Below, piece after piece: positions 22,830 through 33,700 of a stretch of DNA of 64,000 nucleotides. Both the position numbers and the translations under genes were made by a program. This stretch comes from Charina bottae (taxonomy: Eukaryota > Chordata > Lepidosauria > Squamata > Charinaidae), in contig JALMGJ010000002.1 in the NCBI GenBank assembly GCA_023362775.1, forward strand, positions 34,191,414 to 34,255,413, read 5' to 3'. Under the pieces are notes generated by a model. That model made no database searches. It saw only the letters and a program-made list of their open reading frames with translations, and was not told the origin of the DNA. Each line of letters starts with the position of its first letter. Position 1 is the first letter of the stretch.

Positions 22830-24666
22830 CAAAAAAACCTTTCAACTTTCTTGCAATATGCACTCAAACCATAGAAAACACAGTATACAAAACACTAAAA
22901 TGAATGAGGGATTCAGGCATGGCCAAAACCTGCATTTAATCCCCAACCATTCCTTTATCACCACAAAGGGATTCAGTTTTCAAAAGGGACAGACTTGCAC
23001 AATTTTAAAACTTTCTCTTCACAACTCAAAACAGTTTCTCAACCTTACATGCACACACAAATCCAGACGGACAAATGCTCACAAACAGAAAACACACCGA
23101 TGCCTTAACATTGACAAAACACAGAAACTCTTTCTTCTTAAAAGAGATTTTTTTACTGCCACTTGGGGTTTTTAAGGCATCCCAATGGGTCAACACGCAA
23201 CCCAAGGGGGTGCCAGACCGGGACCTATTACCTTCCCCCTCATTTACCATTGGTAAACTAGGATGGTTACCTATTATTTCCTGAGAGGTTTCTCGGACCT
23301 TTCCGTAGGTTCGGGGCACAAGCTTTCCTCCTCTCGTGTAGGGAATCCCAAATCCCAAATAACCAAAATTCCTAATAACAAATAACCAAAATTCCTTCAA
23401 CACTCAGTCTCCACAGCCACTTTGGTTTTCTCTGGCCGTTCCCCTCACGGGGCTATGGAAACGCGGATAGACCTCCCCACTCGCTTTGTGTGTCCGAGGG
23501 CCCTAGTGGTCCTCTGCCACATTTCATTCACACACAGTCACGCAACACTCCCCTCCTCCCATGGAGGGACCAAACCAAAACCTGAAACCAAAACCTAAAA
23601 CCAAAACCTATACTTACACCGTTCCTGTGGTCCCGGTACTGAAGCCAATTGAAGGGTGGTGGTGTTGAAACCTCCTTGGAGCGTTTGGGTTCAGTGGAAA
23701 AGCGGAGCCTGCCAACCCTCCCCGGGTGAAGTCACCGAACAAAGGGCTCGGGAGCGCTATTGACATCATCTCGGTGAGGGCCGGTTTCATCTGTCCACCT
23801 GGCCGAAGGTCCTCAAATCACAATGGGATTCGACAGTGGGGGACCCCGGGTGGGTCGACCCGAAGGAACGAGGCCCTCGAGCCCCACATTGCATGCCAGG
23901 AAAATGTATGGCCAACCCCTAATTCCTGGGAGATCTGAGATCCCAAGACACCAAACAGAGACTCAGACGGAGGTTTCAAGATAAGAAATCAGCTCTTAAT
24001 TTGGCCAAGCAAGGAAGCTGGGTGGGGCACCTCTCTATACGCAACCTGGGCTTACCAGAGGCAGGCCGACAACTCTTTGGAAATTTACAAGGCTTTATAT
24101 AGGGTACAGAACAAAGAGATTTACACATTAGCAGCCCAGTATCCAGTTGCAACATTCACAGGCAGTCACTCTAAGTCTTATTATCTCCTCCTTCCTCCCC
24201 CTCCTCCTTCCTGTGTTAACTCCTCTGCATTTCTCATTTCCCCCCCTTGGCATTCCCATGTGCAAGCCTGTTTACAAAAGCAAGAGATAATGGACATGCT
24301 TTTATCAAAAGCAGAGAGCAATCTCCAGAAATGGCCGTGCTTTGATCATTCAATCTCCTCTTCTCCTGTTTTCTAGCTTATCTTCTTTCAAGAAAGTCAG
24401 ACGACCTTGGGGCCATCCTGTTCTTTACTGGGACTTTTCTTTGCGAAGGCTCACCTCATTCACACATTCCATTCCTGTTAGCAAAAAGCAACATTTCTTA
24501 TCTCCCTTCTTTATGGCTCATGGCTACAGTGGGGCCCCTTCTCCTTCAAGCAAACAAGGCACCTATACTTTTCAATCTATGAAGAAGAGTAATCGGGAAA
24601 CTGTACTAGGGTCAGGTAAACTACAAGGGGGGGCATATAGTATGTTAAGGAGATAAGTTGTTAACA
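22830..24666 (-). mobile_element. Endogenous retrovirus 5' portion (LTR, leader, start of gag), gammaretrovirus-like
   Basis: Read on the minus strand, an LTR of about 777 bp (23890-24666, TG...CA ends) is followed one base later by a stretch resembling a primer-binding site, then about 500 bp of leader and a gag-like start. The gag-like start has a GTPLGCVLTHWDAL stretch reminiscent of gammaretroviral matrix, with stops beyond it. The rest of the provirus and the other LTR are absent. The left end lies about 30-40 bp upstream of the gene C start codon, so the insertion or a linked deletion removed that gene's 5' flank. This is an old, defective copy. Confidence 0.72.
23890..24666 (-). repeat. 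Retroviral LTR
   Basis: On the minus strand it begins TGTTAACAAC and ends GGCATGCA. A TATA-like ctatataaagcc lies near 24094-24105, and a retroviral R/U5-like sequence follows it. The order U3, TATA, R/U5 and primer-site-like sequence is as expected for an LTR. Confidence 0.72.
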
Positions 24667-24670
24667 TTCT

Positions 24671-24715
24671 TAAATCTTCAGTAAGTAAGTATGGTACTTA
24701 CTTACTAAAGACTTA
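24671..24715. repeat. Short inverted repeat (hairpin)
   Basis: Two 21-nt arms with two mismatches surround a 3-nt loop (tgg). The inner 12 nt of each arm are perfectly complementary. It sits just outside the retroviral LTR. Confidence 0.85.
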
Positions 24716-24869
24716 AGGAACTAAAGCAAGCAGGCCCCTACATTGGGCAGCAGCAGTAAGAAGATACTGGACGGAAATGATCACTTGTGTGACAATCAGA
24801 GAGGCGTCATTGTATACTGTGCAGGAGGAGGCAATGGAAAACCACTCCTGTGGAGTTCCTGGTGCTCTC

Positions 24870-24935
24870 TGAGCTCGGTTGTTTGCTGGCAGACATTTCA
24901 TAACCCAACTAGGTCACATCATCAGTGTGAACCAA
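24870..24935 (-). ncRNA. Hammerhead-ribozyme-like motif
   Basis: Read on the minus strand, the conserved core CTGATGA (24919-24925) is followed by a 5-bp helix (TGACC / GGTTA, one G-T wobble) with a 6-nt loop, then GAAATGTC (24892-24899). This gives the required GAAA and a GTC cleavage triplet with a very short helix III. Flanking CA/TG and GGTT/AACC can form an interrupted helix I. Hammerhead motifs are known in Penelope-like and other retroelements of reptiles. The host element here is not identified. Catalysis is inferred. Confidence 0.65.
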
Positions 24936-24999
24936 GAAAACTACTGTATATCAGTAGACTAAATGAAAGGATTGGCTCTATAGTGCTGGGTGATGGCCC

Positions 25000-26255
25000 C
25001 CTTAGATTGGGTGGCACTGAACAAGCATTTGAAGAAATGCTGAGGATCTTGACCTTCCTGCTTTTACCTCTTCTGCTGAGTAGTCTTCTACCTACCTGGA
25101 TAGTTTCAAACTTCCTTCCTCTCTTCTTTCCCTCTCCCCTTTTCTCCTTTGCCAGATCCAAGGTGGCTACAATGTCATGGCCCAAAAGGCAGGCTGCAAG
25201 AGAGGGGAGACTCTGGTCCTACTTGGCCCTGCACAGCCCTCCCCTCCTCAGGCACGGCACTGCCAGGCCCCTCCTCTGCCAACAGAGAAGCTTCCCTAAC
25301 CAGAACAAGTGCCAAGAGCTGGAAGAACTTCCCCGTCTGCTGCATGAAGGCCCCGCACCACGCCCAAGCCAGAACCTCGGGATCAACTAGAAATGGGAGC
25401 TCCAGCTCTGCCTGCTGAGTGAGGAGGGGATCTAACAGCACCATGGCGGCTTTCAGTAGCCAGAAGAAACTTCGACATACAGCCCCTTCCTCTTTGCATT
25501 GGGCCTCCTGGTCCTTGTCCCCGCCTCCTGCTGTGTTCTTGACCTCACTGTCTTCCTGACCAACATTACAGCTCTTTTCTCGGCATCAGAAAGACTTTCT
25601 TCACTTCTCTGACCTGGCGCTCATCCCCCTCTAAACCCAGAGACAAGAAGCGATGACTGAGATGAGAGGCAAGAATGGCGGGAGGTGGATCATTGGGACC
25701 ATTCTTTTTAGACAATGGGAACCACCAGAGACAAGGAGTGAAGTTTTCTCTTCTTTCTTCCTCCTGGGCTTCAATGGACTCATCGATTCCTAAATATTAT
25801 TTGTTATGTATCTTATTCTGTGGGTCTCTCACTGAGCTTGTATCTCCAGTTTCTCTATAGTTCTCTTCCTCCTCTCCCCCTTTTCCTTTTCATGGAAGCT
25901 CAATTGCCCCCCCCCAGTACATTTCAGGGCTCAGCTACCCCTGTCTGTAGCAGCAGCAGCCTCCGCATGGGAGGAGGAGGGTCAAAATCGGCAAAAAGGC
26001 AAGATGGCGGTCACATGCAGAGCCCAAAGAGCAGGACTTTAATTACATGCCCACCACCGTCATCTTGCCTTTTAGACTGTCTGGGCAGGCGTTGGTGCTT
26101 GGCCGCTTTCCCTGCTGTGGAGCGAGGAGAAGCTAAGTTCCTCCAGATTTGGCCGCCTTGGTTGCTGGCTGGTGTTTTCTAGGCTTTTCAGCCAGGGATC
26201 AGAGGCCTTTGGTGGGATGGACATCTAAGGAGCTGTGCATTTCATTCTATCCTCT
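25000..26255. other. Unassigned intergenic sequence
   Basis: I see no gene that I can support. Frames of about 90 codons at 25150-25440 exist on both strands, but their composition simply reflects a GC-rich stretch. An imperfect 18-bp inverted repeat lies at 25994-26011 and 26056-26073 (one mismatch). Confidence 0.4.
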
Positions 26256-26259
26256 TGGT

Positions 26260-26640
26260 GAAATCATCAGGAGATCTATACATCTCCAAGACTGTTCCTC
26301 AATTCCTGGGGAGAAATATTAATGCTGCTTGTAGAACTAAACCGGCACGTTACCCTGTTCATATCCTTCGAGCCACAGGTTTCCTCCACCCACGTTCAAT
26401 ACTGTAAATTCTTATATCCACTGCCCACCACCCCAACAGAGTGTCAGAGCACCTCTCCTGTACATGGGTCTTTTTACAAGTGCTGTTTGATTTCTCTGTA
26501 TAACTTCTGCTATTTCAGAAGATATGGACATGAAGCAAGACATTTCCCAAAACTGAGAAGTCTCTCCCCCAATGGGGCCTTGCTGGTGCATCACAAGATA
26601 GGATTGGAGATTTTTTTCTCCCCAACATGACATAGGGCCA
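26260..26640 (-). pseudogene. Second zinc-finger gene relic
   Basis: It is clearly similar to 15030-15340, including the block gagccacaggtttcctcca and the segment around cttcagaagatatgg. It ends in a degenerate finger-like stretch on the minus strand. No functional frame remains. Confidence 0.45.
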
Positions 26641-26759
26641 GATGTTTATACCAGAACTCCAGTGATTAGAAGTTTTTAGTAGGTCCAGTATGCGGAGGAG
26701 GGTTGAGAAAGATGGTGATTGGAGGTGTTTGGGTTTGAGAGCTGGTCTCTGGAACAATG

Positions 26760-27690
26760 TGAGGGCTCTTTGTGAAGTGAAGGTGTGGCCATTGTCAACT
26801 GGAAGACTCTGGTTCCTTGCAGAGGTGCTGCTCCACAGGCAACCAGATGGGACATCCTGTTTGTAAAAATAGGCAATAAGGATCAAGTGGGATTGCTGCT
26901 TGTGTACCAGCCTCCCTCTTGCGCAGTAGCTTCCCTGCTGGAGCTAGTTGACTCTGTGGCTAGCTTGGTGGTGGAGTTTGCCAGGCTTCTAGTCCTGCTG
27001 GATTTCAGCCTGCCTTTGGATTTGGGGGCAGCTCAGGAGTTCATGGCCACCATGGCAGTCATGGACCTGGCCCACATTATTGATGGCCCGACTCACAGTG
27101 GTGATGACAGGTTAGATTTCATTTTTGACTCAGGACAGTGGTGACGTGATCTGGAGATGGGGATATTTTGTCATCAGCCAGTCCCTTGTCATGGACATAT
27201 CAGTCCTCGCTGGCTTTGGAGTTCTCTGTGACTATGCCTCACTGTGGGGAAGAATGACCTGTTCAGTCAGTCTGCCCCAGGGACCTGATGTATCCATTGG
27301 GGTTTCAGAAGGAACTTGGGATACTTCCTGAAGCTCTGGTGATTGGTTCAACCAAGATCTTAGTCACTGCTTAGAATGAGTAAGCCACAGTTGCCTTGGA
27401 TTGGATCGCACTCATGCAAGCTGTCTATGCACTTGGCACCAGGAGGGCCCCCGGATGTTTGGAGGAACTGTGGGAGATGAAACAGCATAAGAAATGCCTG
27501 GAGTGCCTCTGGAGGAAGACAAAGAGTGAGCCTAACCAAGCACAGATGACACTTGTATGAAGGACTCCCTTGTGGTAACCAGGGCGGTGAAACTTGCTTA
27601 TTTTTCTTTTCCATAGATAGCTACCCAGTGACCCTGATTTGGGTGATATGGTACCAAGTGTGTAAGGAAGGTTTGTGGGAGCCCTTTCAG
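26760..27690 (+). mobile_element. Old CR1-type LINE fragment (endonuclease)
   Basis: The frame at 26785-27144 resembles the C-terminal half of a CR1 endonuclease: LLVYQPPSC, then LDFSLPLD, IDGPTHSGDDRLDFIF. Relatives read DFN-x and GPTH-x-x-x-x-LDLVF there. The catalytic acidic residues are partly lost. The sequence then decays up to the minus-strand CR1 insertion. Confidence 0.7.
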
Positions 27691-27699
27691 AGCCGCTGT

Positions 27700-27708
27700 G
27701 AGGAGTAT

Positions 27709-27748
<40 letters not shown>

Positions 27749-29680
27749 TTTATATGACTGCCCATCTCCCCCAAATGGGGGACTCTGGGCGGCTTACAAT
27801 AAAATCTACAATTAAAATACAATATAAAATTATACCAAACAATATAATATAATAAATAAGTATAAAATCCAATCTAGGAGAATTGATCTAAAAAATAGGG
27901 AGGCCATTATGGTACTAGCCATCCCCAGGAGGAACTGTTACCTTTCCTGTCCCAAGCTAGGTGGCAGAACCAGGTTTTCAGATTTTTCCAGAAGGCCGGA
28001 AGTGAGGAAAACCGCCTCAACTGTGCGGGCAAGATATTGCAAAGGGTGGGTGCTACTGCAGAGAAGGCCCATCTCCTGGACCCCGCCAGATGAAATTCTT
28101 TTATTGATGGGGTCTGAAGCATGCCCTCTCTGCATGACTGGTTGGGGCGGGTTGATGTTATGTGGATAAGACAGTACATCAGGTATCCTGGCCCCATGCC
28201 ATGTAGGGCTTTAAAGGTAATAACCAACACCTTGAAATGTACATGGAACAAACCGGCACCCAATGCAGCTCACGGAGCAAAGGTGGTATGTGTGCTGATC
28301 TTGGTGCACTCAAGACTGCTTGTGTGGCTGAATTTTGAACCAGCTGTGGCTTCAAAATACTCCTCAAGCGTCACCCTATGTAGAGTGCACTGCAATAGTC
28401 TATATGGGAGATGACTAGGGCATGAGTGACTGACCGGAGGGCTTCCTGATCCAGGAAGGTGTGTAACTGGAGCACAATGTGAAGTTGAGCAAAGGCCCTC
28501 CTGGCCATGACTGCCACCTGCTCTTCAAGGACCCCCCGTACAGGGTCGGTCTGGGGCAGTACACCCCCATCCAGAACCAAAGATGGTAAATTCCCAGATA
28601 CAGAGGAGCCCCGAACCCACAGCCACTCTGTCTTACCAGGATTCAGCTGAAGACTGTTGTTCGCTTTGCTTGCCTGCCATGTCTTTGAGCAAACACGTGT
28701 CACTCCATATAGAAGCCGACTCGTGTCAGCCTGCTTTGTAGCTGCTACTTTGCACAGAAGAGAAACATCTCCCTCGCATTCCTAGCTGACTAAGACTAAG
28801 TGTGAACACTGATAAGACACCTGGACTTTCATTAACAAGTTGGGAGGGGGGGAAGATCTGGAGTGGGAAAATGTTTTTAAGTTTGAATGCTTCATGCCAA
28901 AACTGGTATTCAGAGCTTTGCAGCCGTCCTTTGTAGCTGTATTCTAATAAATGAATTCTTTTAGCAGTGTGATGACTTGTCTGGAGAATTTCCTAAGTTA
29001 GATACTGGCACTGGCATCATCACACCCATCCAGACCACTATAGCCTCCAGGCACTGAAGAGGGTCACTTAAATAACCCGGGATGGAGATGCATAATTGGG
29101 TATCATCTGCATATTGATGATACCTCATCACATGATGATGGATCATCTCACCCAGTGGTTTCATGTAGATGTTAAAAAGGACCGGAAAGAGTACCGAAGC
29201 CTGTGGCACCCCACAAAGGAGGGGCCATGGGCCAGATCTCTCACTCCCTATCAACTGATTGTGACCAACCCTGGAGGAAGTAGGTGAACCAGCACAAAAC
29301 TGTACCACCCACCCACAACTCCCTAAATCGACACAAAAGTATACCATGGTTGATGAAAGCTGGTGAGAAGTCAAGAAAGCAAGGATGGATGCATTGCCCG
29401 CATCTCACTCCTGCTCCTGCCAGAGATCATCCAAAAGTGTCATTGATGCTATTCCATCCCATATCCAGGTCTGAAAGGTAAATGAAAAGGGTCCAGATAA
29501 TCCGTTTCATCCAGGATCCTCTGGAGCTGCAACGCTACCACTTTCTCAGCCACCTTTATTTAAAAAAAGGGAACCAGTGACGGTTTCTTGAGGAGGGAGC
29601 GTACCAGCACCTCCTTAAAGGCAGACGGGAACACTCCCTCCCTCAAGGATGAATTCACCATCACCTGTTTGCTTATGATT
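27700..29680 (-). mobile_element. CR1/L3-like LINE, split by a 370-bp insertion
   Basis: The 3' end on the left has an ATTT microsatellite (27710-27750) and the CR1 terminal hairpin. The minus-strand frames at 27907-28647 and 29020-29374 cover the RT region ([42 protein letters not shown]). The element continues to about 29680. Frameshifts abound. An unrelated segment at about 28649-29020 interrupts it. Confidence 0.82.
28649..29020. mobile_element. Insertion within CR1, possible solo LTR
   Basis: Comparison with the CR1 at 60461-61500 shows that this stretch is foreign to the element. It has an aataaa signal near 28948 and a T-rich stretch after it, consistent with an LTR or a short retroelement. 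I cannot identify terminal repeats or a target duplication with confidence. Confidence 0.4.
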
Positions 29681-29822
29681 CGGGCTGAATGCAGATTGTA
29701 TTCAGTCACAATACAAAGCTACATGGGAGAAAGAATGACTTTGTAGAACTCATAAAATGGACTTCTAAGCTATCTTATTTTATATTACTATTAAGTTATA
29801 CAAAAAACAAAAAGCATCAAAA

Positions 29823-30733
29823 TCAAGAGCCCTCATTGTTTTTTATCATGAGATGCTCCTTGGTGTTCATGTCAGGTCTCAGGATAATGATGTAGCATTT
29901 GGGGATAAAGATGCAACCCAGTAAGCCCAGGCTGGAGGCTAGGATGGAGAAGATCTGCACAGCCACCAAGTATTTCCCTTTGGTGCTGACATAGGTAGGG
30001 ACAAAGGAGACCCAAACGCTGCAGAAAACCAGCATGCTGAAGGTGATCCACTTGGCTTCGTTGAAGCTCCCTGGCAGCTTGCGGGCCAGGAAAGCAACCG
30101 AGAAGCAGATGGCAGCCAGAAAGCCCATGTAGCCAAGGGCAGTGTAGAACATGGTAACTGAGCCTTCATTGCATTGTAGCAGGATTTGTCCAGATTGGGA
30201 ATGTAGGTCGGCATCTGGGAATGGGGGAGAGATTCCCAGCCACATCATGCAGATGCCCACCTGTACCCCAGAGCAGGACAAGACAATGGAGTTGGCCAGA
30301 TTCTTCCCCAATGATTTCCTGATCCTGCTGCCTGGCTTTGTGGCCAAAAATGCCGCCACCACCATGACTGTCTTGGCCAGTAAAGAAGACACAGCAACAG
30401 AGAAAACAACACTGAAAGTGCTTTGTCGAAGGAGGCAAGTCACTTTTTTGGGTTGACCAATGAACAGCATGGAAGTCAAGAAAGAAATCAGGAGGGAGAC
30501 CAGTAGAATGTAGGTGAGGTCCCGGTTGTTGGCTTTGACTATGGGAGTTTCTCGGTATTTAATGAAGATTCCCAGAAAAAAGGCAGTGGATAGGGACAGT
30601 CCAATTGCAAAGAGCGTCAGGATGAGACCCAACCTTTCTTGATAAGACAGGAAACTTATAATCTTGGGGACACATTGATCTCGCTTTTTATTGGAATGCT
30701 GGTCATCTGGACACTTTTCACAATGGGCTGCAT
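29823..30733 (-). CDS. V2R gene B exon 6 (seven transmembrane helices)
   Basis: This 911-nt exon begins after tgtttcag with the last cysteines ([13 protein letters not shown]) and then encodes the seven helices. Class C motifs include [41 protein letters not shown] and the C-terminal [13 protein letters not shown]. The stop is TGA at 29823-29825. The sequence is close to gene C exon 6 without its nonsense codon. Confidence 0.92.
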
Positions 30734-33700
30734 CTGAAACATAAGCAGTTGTTTTTTTTTCTAGTGAATTCAGTGGCATTCAGCAGCTAATGACAAACTG
30801 ACCCAAGGGGACAGCTGGGTATTCATAGAGCAGTAAGGATTTCCTCTGTATTCCCTCTTTTTCAAGCTGATTACACTTTCTTAAATAATTGGTGATGTAG
30901 GTCTCTTCCTTCTGCCTATGTTCTACCTGCATGGTCTCACTCGCTCGATCGTCACCTTGTTGTGGTGAGTGGGCTTGTGTGTTCCCAATGAACCCTGTGA
31001 GCGAAGCCGTCGGGAGTCATGTACTCCTGGCAGGGTCACCCATGGCGGTAAGTTCCAGGGGGAGGAACCAGACAAAGAATGATCCAAGAAAGTCAACGGC
31101 AGAACAGGCGGAAGATAACAAGGTGTATTGTTACAACGGCTGCGAAGGCGGATGAAGGCTGCAGCAGACAAAAGGTCACCAATCGTCATGGTATCCATGC
31201 CATTGGATTAGAGCCTTTTTCTGTGAAGGTTGTGTGCTGATCGTTGTGCACCAATCTCCACACATAAAACAAATTCACGCACAGGCGTCTTCCAACCACA
31301 CCAAACCCAAAACAACCAAAAGTCCCATGGCGAAGATCTTCAAACTATCCTAAACATCTTTGCAGAAGCATATGAAAAGCTCAGCCTCTCGATTAACATT
31401 AAAAAAACCAAAGTGCTTTACCAGCAAGTTCGAACCAATCCCTCTGAAGCACCATCAATCCATCTTAAAGGTGTGTCACTAGAAAATGTCGATCACTTTT
31501 CTTATCTCGGCAGCCATCTATCTACAAAAGCCGACATCGACGCTGAAATTCAGCATCGCCTGAGCTCTGCGAGTGTAGCTTTCTCCCGAATGAAGCATAG
31601 AGTGTTTGAGGATCGGGACATTCGCAGGGAGACCAAAATGCTTGTTTACAAAGCCATTGTACTACCAACCCTTCTGTACACCTGTGAAACATGGACCCTC
31701 TACAAACGCCACCTCCAACTTCTTGAAAGATTCCATCAACGCTGCCTCCGAAAAATTCTGCAAATTACTTGGGAAGATAGGCGGACGAATGTTAGCGTAT
31801 TAGAAGAAGCGAAAACCACCAGCATTGAAACAATGATCATCCAACATCAACTTCGCTGGACCGGTCATGAATGCCTGACCATCGTCTTCCAAACCAGCTA
31901 CTTTACTCCCAACTTAAGAATGGAAAACGGAATATTGGTGGACAGCAAAAGAGATTCAAAGATACTCTCAAAGCTAATTTTAAAAAATGTAATATCAGCA
32001 TTGAGAACTGGGAAGCCCTAACTCATGAGCGTTTCAATTGGAGGTCATCCTTTATTAATGGCGCTATGGACTTTGAAGAAGCACGAGTACAGGGCGAAAA
32101 GGAGAAAAGAGCTAAAAGGAAGGCACGCCAGTCAAATCTTCATCATGACCGTCTCCCACCCGGAAACATATGCCCTCATTGTGGGCGGTTGTGCGGATCC
32201 AGAATTGGCCTTTATAGCCACATACGGATCCACCATTAAAATTTTACCTTTGGAAGACAATCTTACTTGGCTACGAGTGATCGCCAATGAATGAATGACC
32301 TGCATGGTGTCCCTGCTCTTGGTCTCTCCTCCTGTGAAGAAGCAGTCAGCTAGCTTTGCCTCTCCCTATCATGCATTTCCTGTAAATAAATCTCCTCTCT
32401 GTTATAAAACCTGTTTTACTAATCCAAGGTCAGGTTCCCACCCTCCAGAAAACCCATATACACATCCCACACAATGGTCTGGCTTATGGGGTATTTTGTG
32501 AGAGAAATAAATCAGTAAGTTAATAAGAGTTGAAATGCCTCAGCAGATGGCAGAATTTAACAGGCTTGGTTGGCCTTGGGGACTAAGCAAAATCAGGCCA
32601 ATTTTGGACTTGAATGGTGCTCCTTCTTTGCTCTTGGGCATCTACCTTCCTCGGTGGAGATTGTTCCTTCCATACACGGAGAACAGTCATAGCAGCAAAC
32701 TGGTGCTCCCTCTCTCGCGACCTTGGTGTATCCTGGGAGACAACTTTCGGTACATCTTGAAAAAGGAATTTTCTAAACAGAAGGAAAATCAAGGGAAGTC
32801 TTGATGAACCGAGTCACTGAGCTGGCATTTTTCTTCCTAGAATCCTTGGCTCCTTTCTAAGAGCAGGATTTGCAATGAGCAGAAAGAGAAGCTGCAAAAT
32901 GTTTAAATTCCTGTTACCTGTACATCCACTTCAAAAAACCCAAGCATATACTATCAAGGTCTTTTCTAAGTCTGAGATTTTTTTCCCAGTAACTCATTTT
33001 AAACCTCACACTCTTTTGGTGAAAAATTCCCAGGACTAATCTTATATCAGTATGATTTGGTCCCAGAATACCCTCAAAGTCCATGAAAGGCTGATGGCTC
33101 CTGTGGTTGGGCATCTTTAGCCAACAGCTTCTGTCCTTCCAGGAAGTGAGCATGCCCTTTGACCTTGAAGCCCTGTCAGCATCACCTCGAATGGTACTAG
33201 TAAAAACCGTTGGGAAAAGTAGTCCAAAGCAGGGAATGCAGAAGGTTCCTTCCTTCAATCTTGGTAGGATAGCCTCTCCCATTACTTCCTCAAGGCTCTG
33301 CCTTATTCTAATGTGTTTCTCTTGAATCTCCACTTCCTACCAGCTCAGTCTAGAGGTAGGCTCCAGCATCAAGGAAGCCGTAGGTAAGATGTCCTACAAT
33401 AGGCCCTTCCTATGTCAAAGGGCTTGGCTAGCCTGCTTACCTTCCCTGAAGGCTACCAGATGCATTGAGTTGACCAAACACATGCTTTCCTACATTTCCC
33501 ATTTGGCATTCCCACATTCAGCAGTAGACCTTTTGAGGTTCAAGAGAAATAATAGAGTGTCCTTTTTTGTGCCCTCAGCACAGACCATCCATCATAGTGG
33601 CAATGCTGGTAAGCTGCAAACTCAGATGAATATAGAAGATCAGGTAAATGATACCACCCCACCCCCCAAAGAAGCATCCTCAGCTACCTGGTTAAATGAA

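Noticed and set aside
25149..25444. Possible small gene of about 89 codons on either strand
   Set aside because: Both strands are open because of high GC content; no motif, splice context or homologue is apparent.
27710..27750. CRISPR-like or regulatory tandem repeat
   Set aside because: It is an ATTT microsatellite at the 3' end of a minus-strand CR1, as at 45548 and 60464.
31230..32239. Cellular zinc-finger gene in intron 5 of gene B
   Set aside because: The upstream part of the frame is reverse-transcriptase C-terminus and the finger is the known kind of terminal motif of such LINEs.
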